NCBI GenBank assembly: GCA_039808885.1
Contig: JBDHTX010000006.1
Span: 62,001 to 126,000 of the forward strand
Source of the DNA: Dongia_A sp039808885
GTDB taxonomy: Bacteria > Pseudomonadota > Alphaproteobacteria > Dongiales > Dongiaceae
Length of the DNA stretch: 64,000 nt
Direction: 5' to 3'
The position numbers were made by a program, and so were the translations under genes. Within the stretch, counting starts at the first letter, position 1. Each line of letters starts with the position of its first letter. Positions 7,583-14,868 of this stretch are shown one piece after another. Below the pieces are notes generated by a model that worked only from the letters and a program-made list of their open reading frames with translations, was not told where the DNA came from and did no database searches.

Positions 7583-8215
7583 TTACAATCGGACTTTGGC
7601 GACGCCGATCATGGCGTCGCGGGTGACGAGACCGGCCAACTCGTGCTCGGTCATATGCTCCGAGCCGGCCGGCCGCTCCGGCAACACCATATATCGGATT
7701 TCCGCGGTGGAATCCCAGACCCGCACTTCGACGTCGTCGGAGATTTCCACGCCGAACTCGCGCAGCACGCCGCGCGGGTCGATCACCGACCGGGCGCGAT
7801 AGGGTGCCGCCTTGTACCAGCGCGGCGGCAGGCCGAGCAGGCCCCAGGGGTAGCAGGAACACAGCGTACAGACGACCATGTTGTGAATGGCCGGCGTGTT
7901 CTCCAGCACGACGATGTGCTGCGCCTCGCGCCCCAGGAAGCCGAAGGGCGCGATCGCCGCCGTGGCGTCGCTCAGCAGTGCTTGCTTGAAATCCGGATCG
8001 ACCCAGGCGCGGGCGACGATGGCCGCGCCGCGGCGGGGGCCGATCTGGCGCTCATAGACATCGATCCAGGCATCGACGGCTGCGGAATCCACCAGGCCGC
8101 GCTCGGCGAGCAGGCTTTCCAGCGCCTTGACGCGCAAGGCGGGATCGGAGGGGACGTCCGCATGGTCATGCGAATGGCCATGCGCGTGGTGATGAGGGTG
8201 ATCGTGCAGTTCCAA
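7583..8215 (-). CDS. Cobalt-type nitrile hydratase alpha subunit, first copy (alpha1)
   Basis: 210 residues. The start is TTG 8215, six bases after AAGGAG; an in-frame ATG at 8239 has no ribosome binding site. The claw motif VCTLCSCY (Cys116, Cys119, Cys121) is of the cobalt type; in this family two of the cysteines are oxidised to sulfinic and sulfenic acid to bind low-spin cobalt. Nine of the first 18 residues are histidine. Family core: SDPALRVKALESLL, ENTPAIHNMV, GLPPRWYKAAPYRARS, RVWDSTAEIRYMVLP. First gene of the five-gene operon. No aldoxime dehydratase, amidase or cobalt transporter gene is adjacent. Confidence 0.93.
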   Translation of the reverse strand: MELHDHPHHHAHGHSHDHADVPSDPALRVKALESLLAERGLVDSAAVDAWIDVYERQIGPRRGAAIVARAWVDPDFKQALLSDATAAIAPFGFLGREAQHIVVLENTPAIHNMVVCTLCSCYPWGLLGLPPRWYKAAPYRARSVIDPRGVLREFGVEISDDVEVRVWDSTAEIRYMVLPERPAGSEHMTEHELAGLVTRDAMIGVAKVRL

Positions 8216-8382
8216 TGACGGCTCCTTGCGCGGCCGCATGGTAGAGGCGGCGCATGCCGGGGCCAACAGCGCAGACGATGCCGCTTTTGCATCGCGGGTC
8301 CCACCGGCCACGCCATGGCCCTTGCCCGGACTCCATAATAAATCTTAATGTATTCTTGTCGAACACCTTGGGGGAAGGCCGT

Positions 8383-8880
8383 TTGTCCGTTCTGGGAGAA
8401 CTCGCCGTCGTCGAATTGGACAAGGCGGTCGGTGCGTTGCGGGCCCTTTGGCACGGGGCGCGGACGCGCGGTGCCGGCGACTCGGGGGTGCCCAAACGCA
8501 GCGACTTGCCGCCGGAGGTCCTGCGGCCTTGGCTGCCCAACATCGCCATCGTCGAAGCTGTCCCGGGCGGCGCTGGCGCTCCGCGCTTTCGTGTGCGGCT
8601 TGCCGGCACCGCGGCGGTGTCCTTCGCCGGCCGCGATCTGACCGGGTCCTTTCTGGACGAAGTGACCACGCCAAGGCTGTATCCGGTCACCATCGCCCCG
8701 TATCTGAAAGCGATCGAGACGCGCGCCCCGGTGGAAGACGATGTGTTGCCCGACCAGTTTCTCGGCCTCGAGGGCACGCGCCTTCCGGTGCGCCGGCTGG
8801 TGATGCCTTGCACCAGCAACGGCAGCGACATCGACCAGTTCGTCATCGGCCTGTTCCTCTATCGGCCGGAGAGCCAATAG
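8383..8880 (+). CDS. PAS-domain protein (PAS_5 type)
   Basis: About 165 residues if started at TTG 8383, which follows GGGGAAGG; the frame is open upstream to 8254 but those residues look noncoding. The protein has the pattern of the single-domain PAS family common in Rhodospirillales: an N-terminal helix with ALRALWHGA, then LPNIAIVEAVPGG, FRVRLAGTAAVSFAGRDLTG, a central LYPVTIAPYLKAIETRAPV and a C-terminal strand FVIGLFLYRP. PAS folds usually bind small ligands or mediate sensing; no output domain is attached, so the signal and partner are unknown. Divergent from the nitrile hydratase operon, convergent with the VOC gene. Confidence 0.7.
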   Translation: MSVLGELAVVELDKAVGALRALWHGARTRGAGDSGVPKRSDLPPEVLRPWLPNIAIVEAVPGGAGAPRFRVRLAGTAAVSFAGRDLTGSFLDEVTTPRLYPVTIAPYLKAIETRAPVEDDVLPDQFLGLEGTRLPVRRLVMPCTSNGSDIDQFVIGLFLYRPESQ

Positions 8881-8935
8881 GGTGCCAACGCGCCGATCGC
8901 AGGGCGGCCGGCCGAAAGTTCCGGACTGGATCGGC

Positions 8936-9313
8936 TTATTTCTTCAGCTCGATCAGTTCGTGCACGTTTCCGAACGGGTCGCGAAAGGCCACGAAGCTCC
9001 CGACATTGATCTTCTGCGGGTCCGAGAAGATGAAGTCCACGCCCTTTGACTTCATGTGTTCCATCGTCGTGGCGAGATCCGGCGTTTGCCAGACAACCAT
9101 GGTCTGCACATCGTCCGGATAGTCGATGTGGACTGGGTTCTTCGCGTTGTGGAGGATGAGGCGGAAGCCCTTGTCGTGCTCGAGCTGAACGGTCGTGCCG
9201 TGATGCAGGAAGTTGTTTTCCGGGCTGACTTTGAAGCCGAGCACGTCCGTGTACCAATCGATGCCGGCCTGGAGTCCGACGACATTCAACTGCACGATGT
9301 AGACGCTGAGCAT
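8936..9313 (-). CDS. VOC-family (glyoxalase/bleomycin resistance fold) protein
   Basis: 125 residues from ATG 9313, following GGGAGGGCAGGG. The fold is two beta-alpha-beta-beta-beta modules: the first contains GIDWYTDVLGFKVSPE and LEHDKGFRLILH, the second contains MEHMKSKGVDFIF and ends AFRDPFGNVHELIEL, with the Glu that is a metal ligand in active family members. Members range from metal-dependent dioxygenases and isomerases to drug-binding proteins. The substrate cannot be told from sequence. Stands alone between the PAS gene (convergent) and tRNA-Pro. Confidence 0.75.
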   Translation of the reverse strand: MLSVYIVQLNVVGLQAGIDWYTDVLGFKVSPENNFLHHGTTVQLEHDKGFRLILHNAKNPVHIDYPDDVQTMVVWQTPDLATTMEHMKSKGVDFIFSDPQKINVGSFVAFRDPFGNVHELIELKK

Positions 9314-9386
9314 GAAACCCTGCCTCCCTGGCGTGACCTTGCGATCCTCGCGGGTTCCGAAAGGAGTTTGCCTATCCCAGGAAAGA

Positions 9387-9463
9387 TGGTCGGAGCGACT
9401 GGATTTGAACCAGCGACCCCCAGACCCCCAGTCTGATGCGCTACCAGGCTGCGCTACGCTCCG
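9387..9463 (-). tRNA. tRNA-Pro (anticodon GGG)
   Basis: Reading the minus strand, the 7-bp acceptor stem CGGAGCG/CGCTCCG, the D-arm with GCGCAGCCTGGTAGCGC, the anticodon stem TCAGA/TCTGG with loop CTGGGGG (anticodon GGG, reading CCC), and the T-arm GCTGGTTCAAATCCAGT are all visible. A discriminator A and an encoded CCA follow (CCA at 9387-9389). Total 77 nt. It lies downstream of merR-ihfA, a common position in Rhodospirillales. Confidence 0.95.
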
Positions 9464-9625
9464 ACATCGCGTGATATGGCCCGAAAGCCAAACCGGGTGG
9501 CCCAATCTCGGGGGTGGCCAGCCGGCGGGGGTTATATAGCGGCCGGGACCGACGCGGGCAAGGTTTCCCGGGCAAGGTTTCCAAGGCAATGAAAGCGCTC
9601 GGCGGGCGCCCCCGCCAGCGGATGC

Positions 9626-10174
9626 CTAGCGGCGGGGCGGCTTCACGCCCTCCAGGGCGCGGCGCAGGCGGTCGCGGATATCGCCCAGCTCGCCGGCAAT
9701 CGCCTTGACCTCGCGCACCTGGCCGTCGGTCAGGGTGGCGCGAAACAGCGGCAGATCGGCCATCGGGTTGCGGGCCTGCGGCGGGGCGCTGTCGGCCTCC
9801 TCGGCCGGGGCCGGGGCGAAATCCACCGGGACGGCACCATCGGCCAGCTTCAGTCCGCCTTCGCGGATCAGCTTCTGCACACCCTTGATGGTGTAGCCCT
9901 TGTCATAGAGCAGGCCGCGGATCGCCCGCAGCAGGTCGATATCCTCGGGCCGGTAATAGCGCCGGCCGCCGCCCCGCTTCAGCGGGCGGATCTGGGCGAA
10001 CTTGGTTTCCCAGAAGCGCAGGACGTGCTGCGGCACCTCGAGTTCGTCGGCGACCTCGGAAATGGTGCGGAAGGCATCGGCGGACTTCTCCACCCGGCGT
10101 GCCCTGGCATTTGCCTGGGCGCTCGCCTGGGCGGCGTCGACGTCGCTGTGAACGACTTGCTTCGCACCGCTCAT
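9626..10174 (-). CDS. MerR-family transcriptional regulator
   Basis: 182 residues with a winged-helix DNA-binding domain at about residues 38-105 (FRTISEVADELEVPQHVLRFW, then RRYYRPEDIDLL and LLYDKGYTIKGVQKLI), followed by an acidic, proline-rich linker and a short C-terminal helix. No effector-binding cysteines are visible, unlike metal-sensing MerR proteins. The start overlaps the ihfA stop by ATGA (10171-10174), so the two are cotranscribed. The pair ihfA-merR followed by tRNA-Pro is conserved in alphaproteobacteria; targets are unknown. Confidence 0.88.
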   Translation of the reverse strand: MSGAKQVVHSDVDAAQASAQANARARRVEKSADAFRTISEVADELEVPQHVLRFWETKFAQIRPLKRGGGRRYYRPEDIDLLRAIRGLLYDKGYTIKGVQKLIREGGLKLADGAVPVDFAPAPAEEADSAPPQARNPMADLPLFRATLTDGQVREVKAIAGELGDIRDRLRRALEGVKPPRR

Positions 10175-10473
10175 GATGCGCTGCCCTTATTGACCCGATC
10201 CTTCAGCACATGCGAGGCGCGGAAGACGAGGACGCGGCGCGGCTTGATCGGCACCTCTTCGCCCGTCTTCGGGTTGCGGCCGATGCGCTCGCCCTTCATG
10301 CGGACCAGGAACGAGCCGAAGGAGGAAATCTTCACGCTCTCGCCGCGGGTCAGCGCCGCGGAAATCTCTTCCAGGACGGTGTCCACCAGCTCGGCCGATT
10401 CGTTCCGCGACAGGCCTACCTCCTGGTAGACCGATTCGCTGAGATCGGCACGGGTGATCGTTTTTCCGGTCAT
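10171..10473 (-). CDS. ihfA: Integration host factor subunit alpha
   Basis: A 100-residue nucleoid-associated protein of the HU/IHF family that bends DNA at specific sites as a heterodimer with IhfB. Visible: the N-terminal helices (TRADLSESVYQEVGLSRNES), VKISSFGSFLVR, the DNA-intercalating arm with IGRNPKTGEEVPI and a C-terminal helix FRASHVLKDRVN. The N-terminal MTGKTITRADL pattern is typical of IhfA rather than HU. It overlaps the merR start. A candidate promoter lies at 10549-10577. Confidence 0.95.
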   Translation of the reverse strand: MTGKTITRADLSESVYQEVGLSRNESAELVDTVLEEISAALTRGESVKISSFGSFLVRMKGERIGRNPKTGEEVPIKPRRVLVFRASHVLKDRVNKGSAS

Positions 10474-10548
10474 GCGCCTCGTCCCCCTGGTGCTCCACCA
10501 CGCCGTCGCGTTGAACGGCTGCGAGTCTTCCGTGACAGGTTCGAAACA

Positions 10549-10577
10549 ACCCTAACGAGTCACGCTAAATCAGTCAA
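10549..10577 (-). promoter_or_regulatory. Candidate sigma-70 promoter of ihfA-merR
   Basis: On the minus strand, TTGACT (10577-10572) is followed by a 17-base spacer and TAGGGT (10554-10549). The -35 matches the consensus at five of six positions and the spacing is ideal, but the -10 is weak. It lies in the 162-bp gap between fabH and ihfA, about 75 bases before the ihfA ATG. Confidence 0.45.
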
Positions 10578-10635
10578 TTAAGGAACGATCTTAAGACGCG
10601 CGCCGGTCGCTTTGCGGGACGCTATGGTAAACGCG

Positions 10636-11607
10636 TCACCAGCGCACCAGGGCGGAGCCCCAGGTGAAGCCGCCGCCCATCGCTTCCATCAGCACAAGGT
10701 GGCCGCGCTGGATGCGCCCGTCATTCACCGCTTCGGCGAGCGCCAGGGGAATCGACGCGGCCGAGGTGTTGGCATGGCGGTCGACGGTGATCACCGCACG
10801 ATCCTCGGCCAGCTTCAGGCGATGGCCCATGCTGTCGATGATGCGCCGATTCGCCTGATGCGGCACCAGCCAGTCGACCTCGTCGGCGGAGATGTGGTTG
10901 GCGTGCAGCGCGGTGTCGATGGCCGCCGCCAGGTTGACCACGGCGTGGCGGAACACCTCGCGGCCGTCCATCTTCACGTGCCCGGTGGTCTGCGTCGCCG
11001 AAGGCCCGCCATCGACATAGAGACGCTCGTAGTGGGCGCCGTCGGAGAACAGGTGCGTCGACAGGATGCCCTGGTCGAACTTGTCGCCCTTGCCCTCGCC
11101 CGCCTCCAGCACCACCGCGCCGGCGCCGTCGCCGAACAGCACGCAGGTATTGCGGTCGGTCCAGTCGAGGATGCGGGAGAAGGTCTCCGCGCCGATCACC
11201 AGGGCCCTCTTCACCTGCCCCAGGCGGATGAAATTGTCCGCCGCCGCCAGGGCAAAGACGAAGCCGGAGCACACCGCCTGCACATCCAGCGCGAAGCCCT
11301 TGGCGCCCAGGCGGTACTGCACCTTGGTGGCGGTCGCCGGAAAGGTGTGGTCGGGCGTGCAGGTGCCGAGAATAATGCAGTCGATGTCGGCGCCGGTCAG
11401 GCCGGCATTGGCCAGCGCCTGGCTGGCGGCGGCAATCGCCAGATCCGAGGTCAACTCGCCTTCGGCGGCGATGTGGCGCTGGCGGATGCCGGTGCGCTGG
11501 CGGATCCATTCGTCGCTGGTGTCGATGGTCTTGGCCAACTCGTCATTGGTGACGATGCGCGCCGGAAGATAGGAACCAGCGCTCAGGACGCGTGACCGTG
11601 TGACCAT
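10636..11607 (-). CDS. fabH: Beta-ketoacyl-ACP synthase III
   Basis: Condenses acetyl-CoA with malonyl-ACP to start fatty acid synthesis. The 323-residue protein has the catalytic triad: the nucleophile in AVCSGFVFAL, the His in VPHQANRRI and the Asn in NTSAASIPLALAEA. The N-terminal SAGSYLPARIVTNDEL and DEWIRQRTGI are hallmarks of KAS III. It follows plsX with a 13-bp gap, the usual plsX-fabH order, placing phospholipid and fatty acid initiation in one operon. Confidence 0.97.
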   Translation of the reverse strand: MVTRSRVLSAGSYLPARIVTNDELAKTIDTSDEWIRQRTGIRQRHIAAEGELTSDLAIAAASQALANAGLTGADIDCIILGTCTPDHTFPATATKVQYRLGAKGFALDVQAVCSGFVFALAAADNFIRLGQVKRALVIGAETFSRILDWTDRNTCVLFGDGAGAVVLEAGEGKGDKFDQGILSTHLFSDGAHYERLYVDGGPSATQTTGHVKMDGREVFRHAVVNLAAAIDTALHANHISADEVDWLVPHQANRRIIDSMGHRLKLAEDRAVITVDRHANTSAASIPLALAEAVNDGRIQRGHLVLMEAMGGGFTWGSALVRW

Positions 11608-11620
11608 CGGTGAGAATACC

Positions 11621-12670
11621 CTATAGCGAGGCGGCGGTCTCGGAGGCGCCCGGCGTCGCCATGACCTGCGCGAAATCCTGCTTCATCTTTTCGATGGCGC
11701 CGTTGGCGACCATATCTACCGCGACACCGATGGCGTTGGCAAAGCCGAAGGCGTCGGTGCCGCCATGACTCTTGATGCAGATGCCGTTGAGACCCATGAA
11801 GATGGCGCCGTTATAGCGCCGGGGATCGACCCGCGCGCGCAGGGCATTGAGCGCCGGGCGCGCCAGCAGATAGCCGAGGCCGGCCAGCCACGAGCTCTTG
11901 AAGCTCTGGCGCAGGAAGGCGCCGTAGAGCTTCACCGTGCCCTCGATCGTCTTCAGCGCGATGTTGCCGGTGAAGCCGTCGGTCACCACCACGTCGACGG
12001 TGCCGCGGGCGATGTCGTCGCCTTCGATGAAGCCGTGGAAGCTGCCGGGCAGCTGCGCCTCGCGCAGGATCTGCGCGGCAACGCGCACTTCCTCATGCCC
12101 CTTCATCTCCTCGGTGCCGACGTTCAGCAGGCCGGTGCTGGGCTCGCGCACGCCCAGCACGGTGCGGGCGAAGACGTTGCCCATGACCGCGAACTGCACC
12201 AGGTTGCTGGCGTCGCATTGCACGTTGGCGCCGAGGTCGAGCATCACGCTCTCGGAGCGGATGGTGGGGAAGAACGACGCAATGGCCGGACGGTCGATTC
12301 CCGGCAGCGTCTTCAGCACGAACTTGGCCATCGCCATCAGCGCGCCGGTATTGCCGGCGGACACGATCGCCGCTGCGTCGCCGTTCTGCACGGCGTCGAT
12401 GGCAAGCCGCATGGAGGAGCCGCGGCCGGCGCGCAGCGCCTGGCTCGGCTTGTCGTCCATCTTCACTTCGGTCTCGGCGTGGCGGATGGAGCTGACGGCC
12501 TTCAGGGCCGGCAGCTTGTCGATCATCGGCTGGATCCGCCTCTCGTCGCCGAAGAACAGGAAATGCACATTGGGGAAACGCTGACGCGCAATGTCAGCGC
12601 CCCGGATCACCATGTCCGGGGCGTTGTCTCCACCCATCGCATCCAGAGAAATAGCCAGGCTGGCGCTCAC
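11621..12670 (-). CDS. plsX: Phosphate acyltransferase PlsX
   Basis: Makes acyl-phosphate from acyl-ACP for phospholipid synthesis at the membrane. The 349-residue length is typical. Motifs: SLDAMGGDNAP at the N-terminus, SAGNTGALMA, LDLGANVQCDA, NVGTEEMKGHE and VVVTDGFTGNIALKT. Sits between rpmF (44 bp upstream) and fabH, the widely conserved rpmF-plsX-fabH order. Confidence 0.97.
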   Translation of the reverse strand: MSASLAISLDAMGGDNAPDMVIRGADIARQRFPNVHFLFFGDERRIQPMIDKLPALKAVSSIRHAETEVKMDDKPSQALRAGRGSSMRLAIDAVQNGDAAAIVSAGNTGALMAMAKFVLKTLPGIDRPAIASFFPTIRSESVMLDLGANVQCDASNLVQFAVMGNVFARTVLGVREPSTGLLNVGTEEMKGHEEVRVAAQILREAQLPGSFHGFIEGDDIARGTVDVVVTDGFTGNIALKTIEGTVKLYGAFLRQSFKSSWLAGLGYLLARPALNALRARVDPRRYNGAIFMGLNGICIKSHGGTDAFGFANAIGVAVDMVANGAIEKMKQDFAQVMATPGASETAASL

Positions 12671-12714
12671 ACCCCATCTCCTTCCCGGCTACCGAACAGG
12701 TCGGCGCCGCGCGC

Positions 12715-12897
12715 TTAGGAGGCGCTGGTCGCCGCGACTTCCCGGCCGTCGTAGTAGCCGCAGGAACCGCACACGTGGTGCGGGCGCTTCAGCTCGCCGC
12801 AATTCGGGCATTCGGTCGACTTCTGCACCGTCAGCGCATGGTGGGCGCGGCGCATGCCCTGACGCGAGCCGGAGACCTTCTTTTTCGGAACTGCCAT
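12715..12897 (-). CDS. rpmF: Ribosomal protein bL32
   Basis: A 60-residue protein of the large ribosomal subunit starting MAVPKKKVSGSRQGMRRAHH. It retains the zinc-ribbon cysteines CPNCGELK and CGSCGYYDGRE, so it is the Zn-binding form. Upstream of plsX and downstream of the DUF177 gene, the usual order. Confidence 0.98.
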   Translation of the reverse strand: MAVPKKKVSGSRQGMRRAHHALTVQKSTECPNCGELKRPHHVCGSCGYYDGREVAATSAS

Positions 12898-13014
12898 GAT
12901 CCAATCTCACTGCAAAATAAAAGGCAGCCAAGCGCTGCCAAGGATTGGCGGGTTATTAGCCAAAATCGCCTTCCGGCGCAAGCCGTGTGTCGGATGGACG
13001 GCCCTGCGCCCGGC

Positions 13015-13581
13015 TCAGACCCCGTCCCCGTCCTTCTTCAATTTCCCTAATGCGGCAAAGGGGTTAACCTTTTCCGGGGGACTGGGCTCCGGGGCCGGCT
13101 CGCCGGCCCATTCGGCCGGGACTTCGGCCCCCGCCCGGCGTGGATAGGGATCGATGGCCAGGCCGAGCTGCTCGGCCGCCACCTCGCCCAGGTCGATTTC
13201 CGGCCCGGCCAAGGGCTCCGGCCCGTCCGCCGCCTCGGCGTCCAGCTCGATTTCCCCGGCATCGTCTTCCGGCCGGCCGCCGTGGCCCTCGAGGAAATCG
13301 AGCTCGAATTCCTCGTCGATTTCGCCCGGGACCGGCTCCAGGCTGACGACGCAGGCCTGGACCACCCCGGCCGTGATGCGGCCCTTCACCCGGATCAAGT
13401 CCTTGCGCAGGCGGCGGACCGAAAACCGCGCGCTGAAACGGTCCAGGCTCATCAGTCCGAAGCGTTCGGCCAGGGCAGCCCGCTCCGCGGCGTCGGCTTC
13501 GATCTCCACCTGGGACGGACTGCCGGCGATGCGATCGACCGCCAGCGGGCGGGAGAATTCGACCGGCTCAGCTGGGTGCAT
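13015..13581 (-). CDS. DUF177 (YceD-like) protein
   Basis: 188 residues from ATG 13581. Family members are encoded just upstream of rpmF in most bacteria and are linked to 23S rRNA or large-subunit biogenesis. Visible: N-terminal FSRPLAVDRIAGSPS, a middle beta region with FSVRRLRKDLIRVKGRI and VVQACVVSLEPVP, an acidic stretch (about 105-140), and the family signature GEVAAEQLGLAIDPYPR followed by NPFAALGKLK at the end. It overlaps the chaperone gene upstream by 14 bp, so the two are coupled. Confidence 0.88.
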   Translation of the reverse strand: MHPAEPVEFSRPLAVDRIAGSPSQVEIEADAAERAALAERFGLMSLDRFSARFSVRRLRKDLIRVKGRITAGVVQACVVSLEPVPGEIDEEFELDFLEGHGGRPEDDAGEIELDAEAADGPEPLAGPEIDLGEVAAEQLGLAIDPYPRRAGAEVPAEWAGEPAPEPSPPEKVNPFAALGKLKKDGDGV

Positions 13582-14140
13582 CGCGACTTTCCTCCGGCGG
13601 CTGCGGGAAGCGGAGCCGGCCGGCGGCCAAATCGGCGAAACCGGCGCCCGCCAGGGCAGTGCGCAGGGCGCGCAGATAGCCGGCCATGGCCGCCACCTGG
13701 TCCGGCGCGGGATCGACCGTGCCATAGACATTGCGGCGAATGGCGTCGCGGAGCTGCTCCTCCGCCTCCGGCCCGGTCGCCGCCAGGGCGGCGTCATAGG
13801 CCTGGATCCGGCCCTTCAGCGCCTCGGTCATCACCTTGATCCGGCGGCCGACGCCCAGATCGGCGACGCCCAGTTCGCGCAGCGATCCGTCCAGGTCGAG
13901 GAACATCGCGTCATAGACCGCCTGCGCCAGTTGATCGGCCGCGGCGCCCTGGCCGCGCAGCTGGTGGAACAGCGCGTGGGCATGGATGCAGAGCATCTCG
14001 AAACGGCCGTCGATCGAATCCGGCACGCCGAGGCTGGTATAGAACGTCGCCAGCCGCGCCTGGCCGGCGAGCTGGCCATAGAGCAGGCCGGCCTCCGCGC
14101 GCATCGGCGGATTCATGAATAAGCGCTTTAAAAACAACAA
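13568..14140 (-). CDS. Ubiquinol-cytochrome c chaperone (CBP3-like)
   Basis: About 190 residues. Matches the CBP3/UBCC family, which assists assembly of cytochrome b in the bc1 complex. The core includes FYTSLGVPDSIDGRFEMLCIHAHA in overlapping pieces, LFHQLRG, YDAMFLDLDGSLRELGVADLGVG and RRIKVMTEALKGRI. The start is uncertain. ATG 14116 is possible, but TTG 14140 (after GAGG) adds an amphipathic LLFLKRLF segment that family members often have. It is the first gene of the run through DUF177 and rpmF, divergent from bamE. Confidence 0.83.
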   Translation of the reverse strand: MLFLKRLFMNPPMRAEAGLLYGQLAGQARLATFYTSLGVPDSIDGRFEMLCIHAHALFHQLRGQGAAADQLAQAVYDAMFLDLDGSLRELGVADLGVGRRIKVMTEALKGRIQAYDAALAATGPEAEEQLRDAIRRNVYGTVDPAPDQVAAMAGYLRALRTALAGAGFADLAAGRLRFPQPPEESRDAPS

Positions 14141-14169
14141 GATATGAAGCCTCGATGGTTCCGCTCGGC

Positions 14170-14199
14170 TTGACAGCACGCGCCGGGGAGTGCGATGGT
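14170..14199 (+). promoter_or_regulatory. Candidate promoter upstream of bamE
   Basis: A perfect -35 TTGACA (14170-14175) is followed, after 18 bases, by GATGGT, a weak -10. It lies in the divergent region between the bc1 chaperone gene and bamE, about 135 bases before the bamE ATG. The weak -10 keeps confidence low. Confidence 0.35.
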
Positions 14200-14231
14200 C
14201 CGCGCCGATGACCGGTACATCCCATGCCGGC

Positions 14232-14261
14232 ATTTCCCGGACCGGAATTTCCCGGACCGGA
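14232..14261. repeat. Perfect 15-bp tandem direct repeat
   Basis: The unit ATTTCCCGGACCGGA occurs twice back to back (14232-14246 and 14247-14261) in the leader of bamE. Each unit carries a short dyad (TCCGGTCCGG-like). Could be a paired binding site or a chance duplication. Confidence 0.75.
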
Positions 14262-14333
14262 GTATCTCTGGGGCATAAGGCCAGCAGGCGGCGAGATCAA
14301 GTGCCGGCATGGCTGAGGCGGGGACGGTAAGCG

Positions 14334-14813
14334 ATGTCTGAGCGTGCGATTCGATCCTGGCGCCGGCTGCTCAGTGCCGGTCTGGCATTGGGCATTCTTG
14401 CGACGGTGGCCGGCTGCGCCGCGCGCATCGACCAGCGCGGCAACAAGCCGGACGAGGACCAGGTGGTCCAGATCAATCCCGGCGTCGACGACAAGAACCG
14501 CGTGGCGGAGCTGATCGGCACGCCCTCGACCATCTCCACCTTCGACGACCGCACCTGGTACTACATCTCCAAGCGCACCGAGACGACCGCGTTCTTCGAT
14601 CCCGACGTGAAGGACCAGGAGGTCCTGGCGGTCAATTTCAACGAGGACGGCATCGTCGAGAGCATGCGCCTCTACGGCCAGGAAGACGGCCGCACCATCG
14701 CCTATGTCGATCGCATCACGCCGACCGAGGGCAAGGAACTCACCATCATCCAGCAGCTGTTCGGCAATCTCGGCCGCTTCAATCCCGAGAACGACGACGC
14801 GCCGCGCAACTAG
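14334..14813 (+). CDS. bamE: Outer membrane assembly lipoprotein BamE
   Basis: A 159-residue lipoprotein of the Bam complex that inserts beta-barrel proteins into the outer membrane. A signal peptide of about 27 residues ends in the lipobox VAGC. The SmpA/OmlA domain follows, with NPGVDDKNRVAELIGTPST, TWYYISKRTE and DGIVESMRLYGQEDG; the sequence continues to about residue 150 with ELTIIQQLFGNLGRFNPEN, an extension typical of alphaproteobacterial BamE. Divergent from the bc1 chaperone gene. Confidence 0.93.
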   Translation: MSERAIRSWRRLLSAGLALGILATVAGCAARIDQRGNKPDEDQVVQINPGVDDKNRVAELIGTPSTISTFDDRTWYYISKRTETTAFFDPDVKDQEVLAVNFNEDGIVESMRLYGQEDGRTIAYVDRITPTEGKELTIIQQLFGNLGRFNPENDDAPRN

Positions 14814-14868
14814 CGGCGCCCAGGTCACTCCCGCCGGCGCCAGCCACGCTTTCCGCCCTGGCCCGCGG

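Noticed and set aside
6245..8215. Thiocyanate hydrolase instead of nitrile hydratase
   Set aside because: The beta subunit is a single full-length chain, not split into separate alpha and beta polypeptides as in thiocyanate hydrolase, and a nitrile hydratase-type activator gene follows.
9387..9463. tRNA-Pro as an integration site for the nitrile hydratase block
   Set aside because: No integrase gene and no second copy of the tRNA 3' end was seen at the other side of the block.
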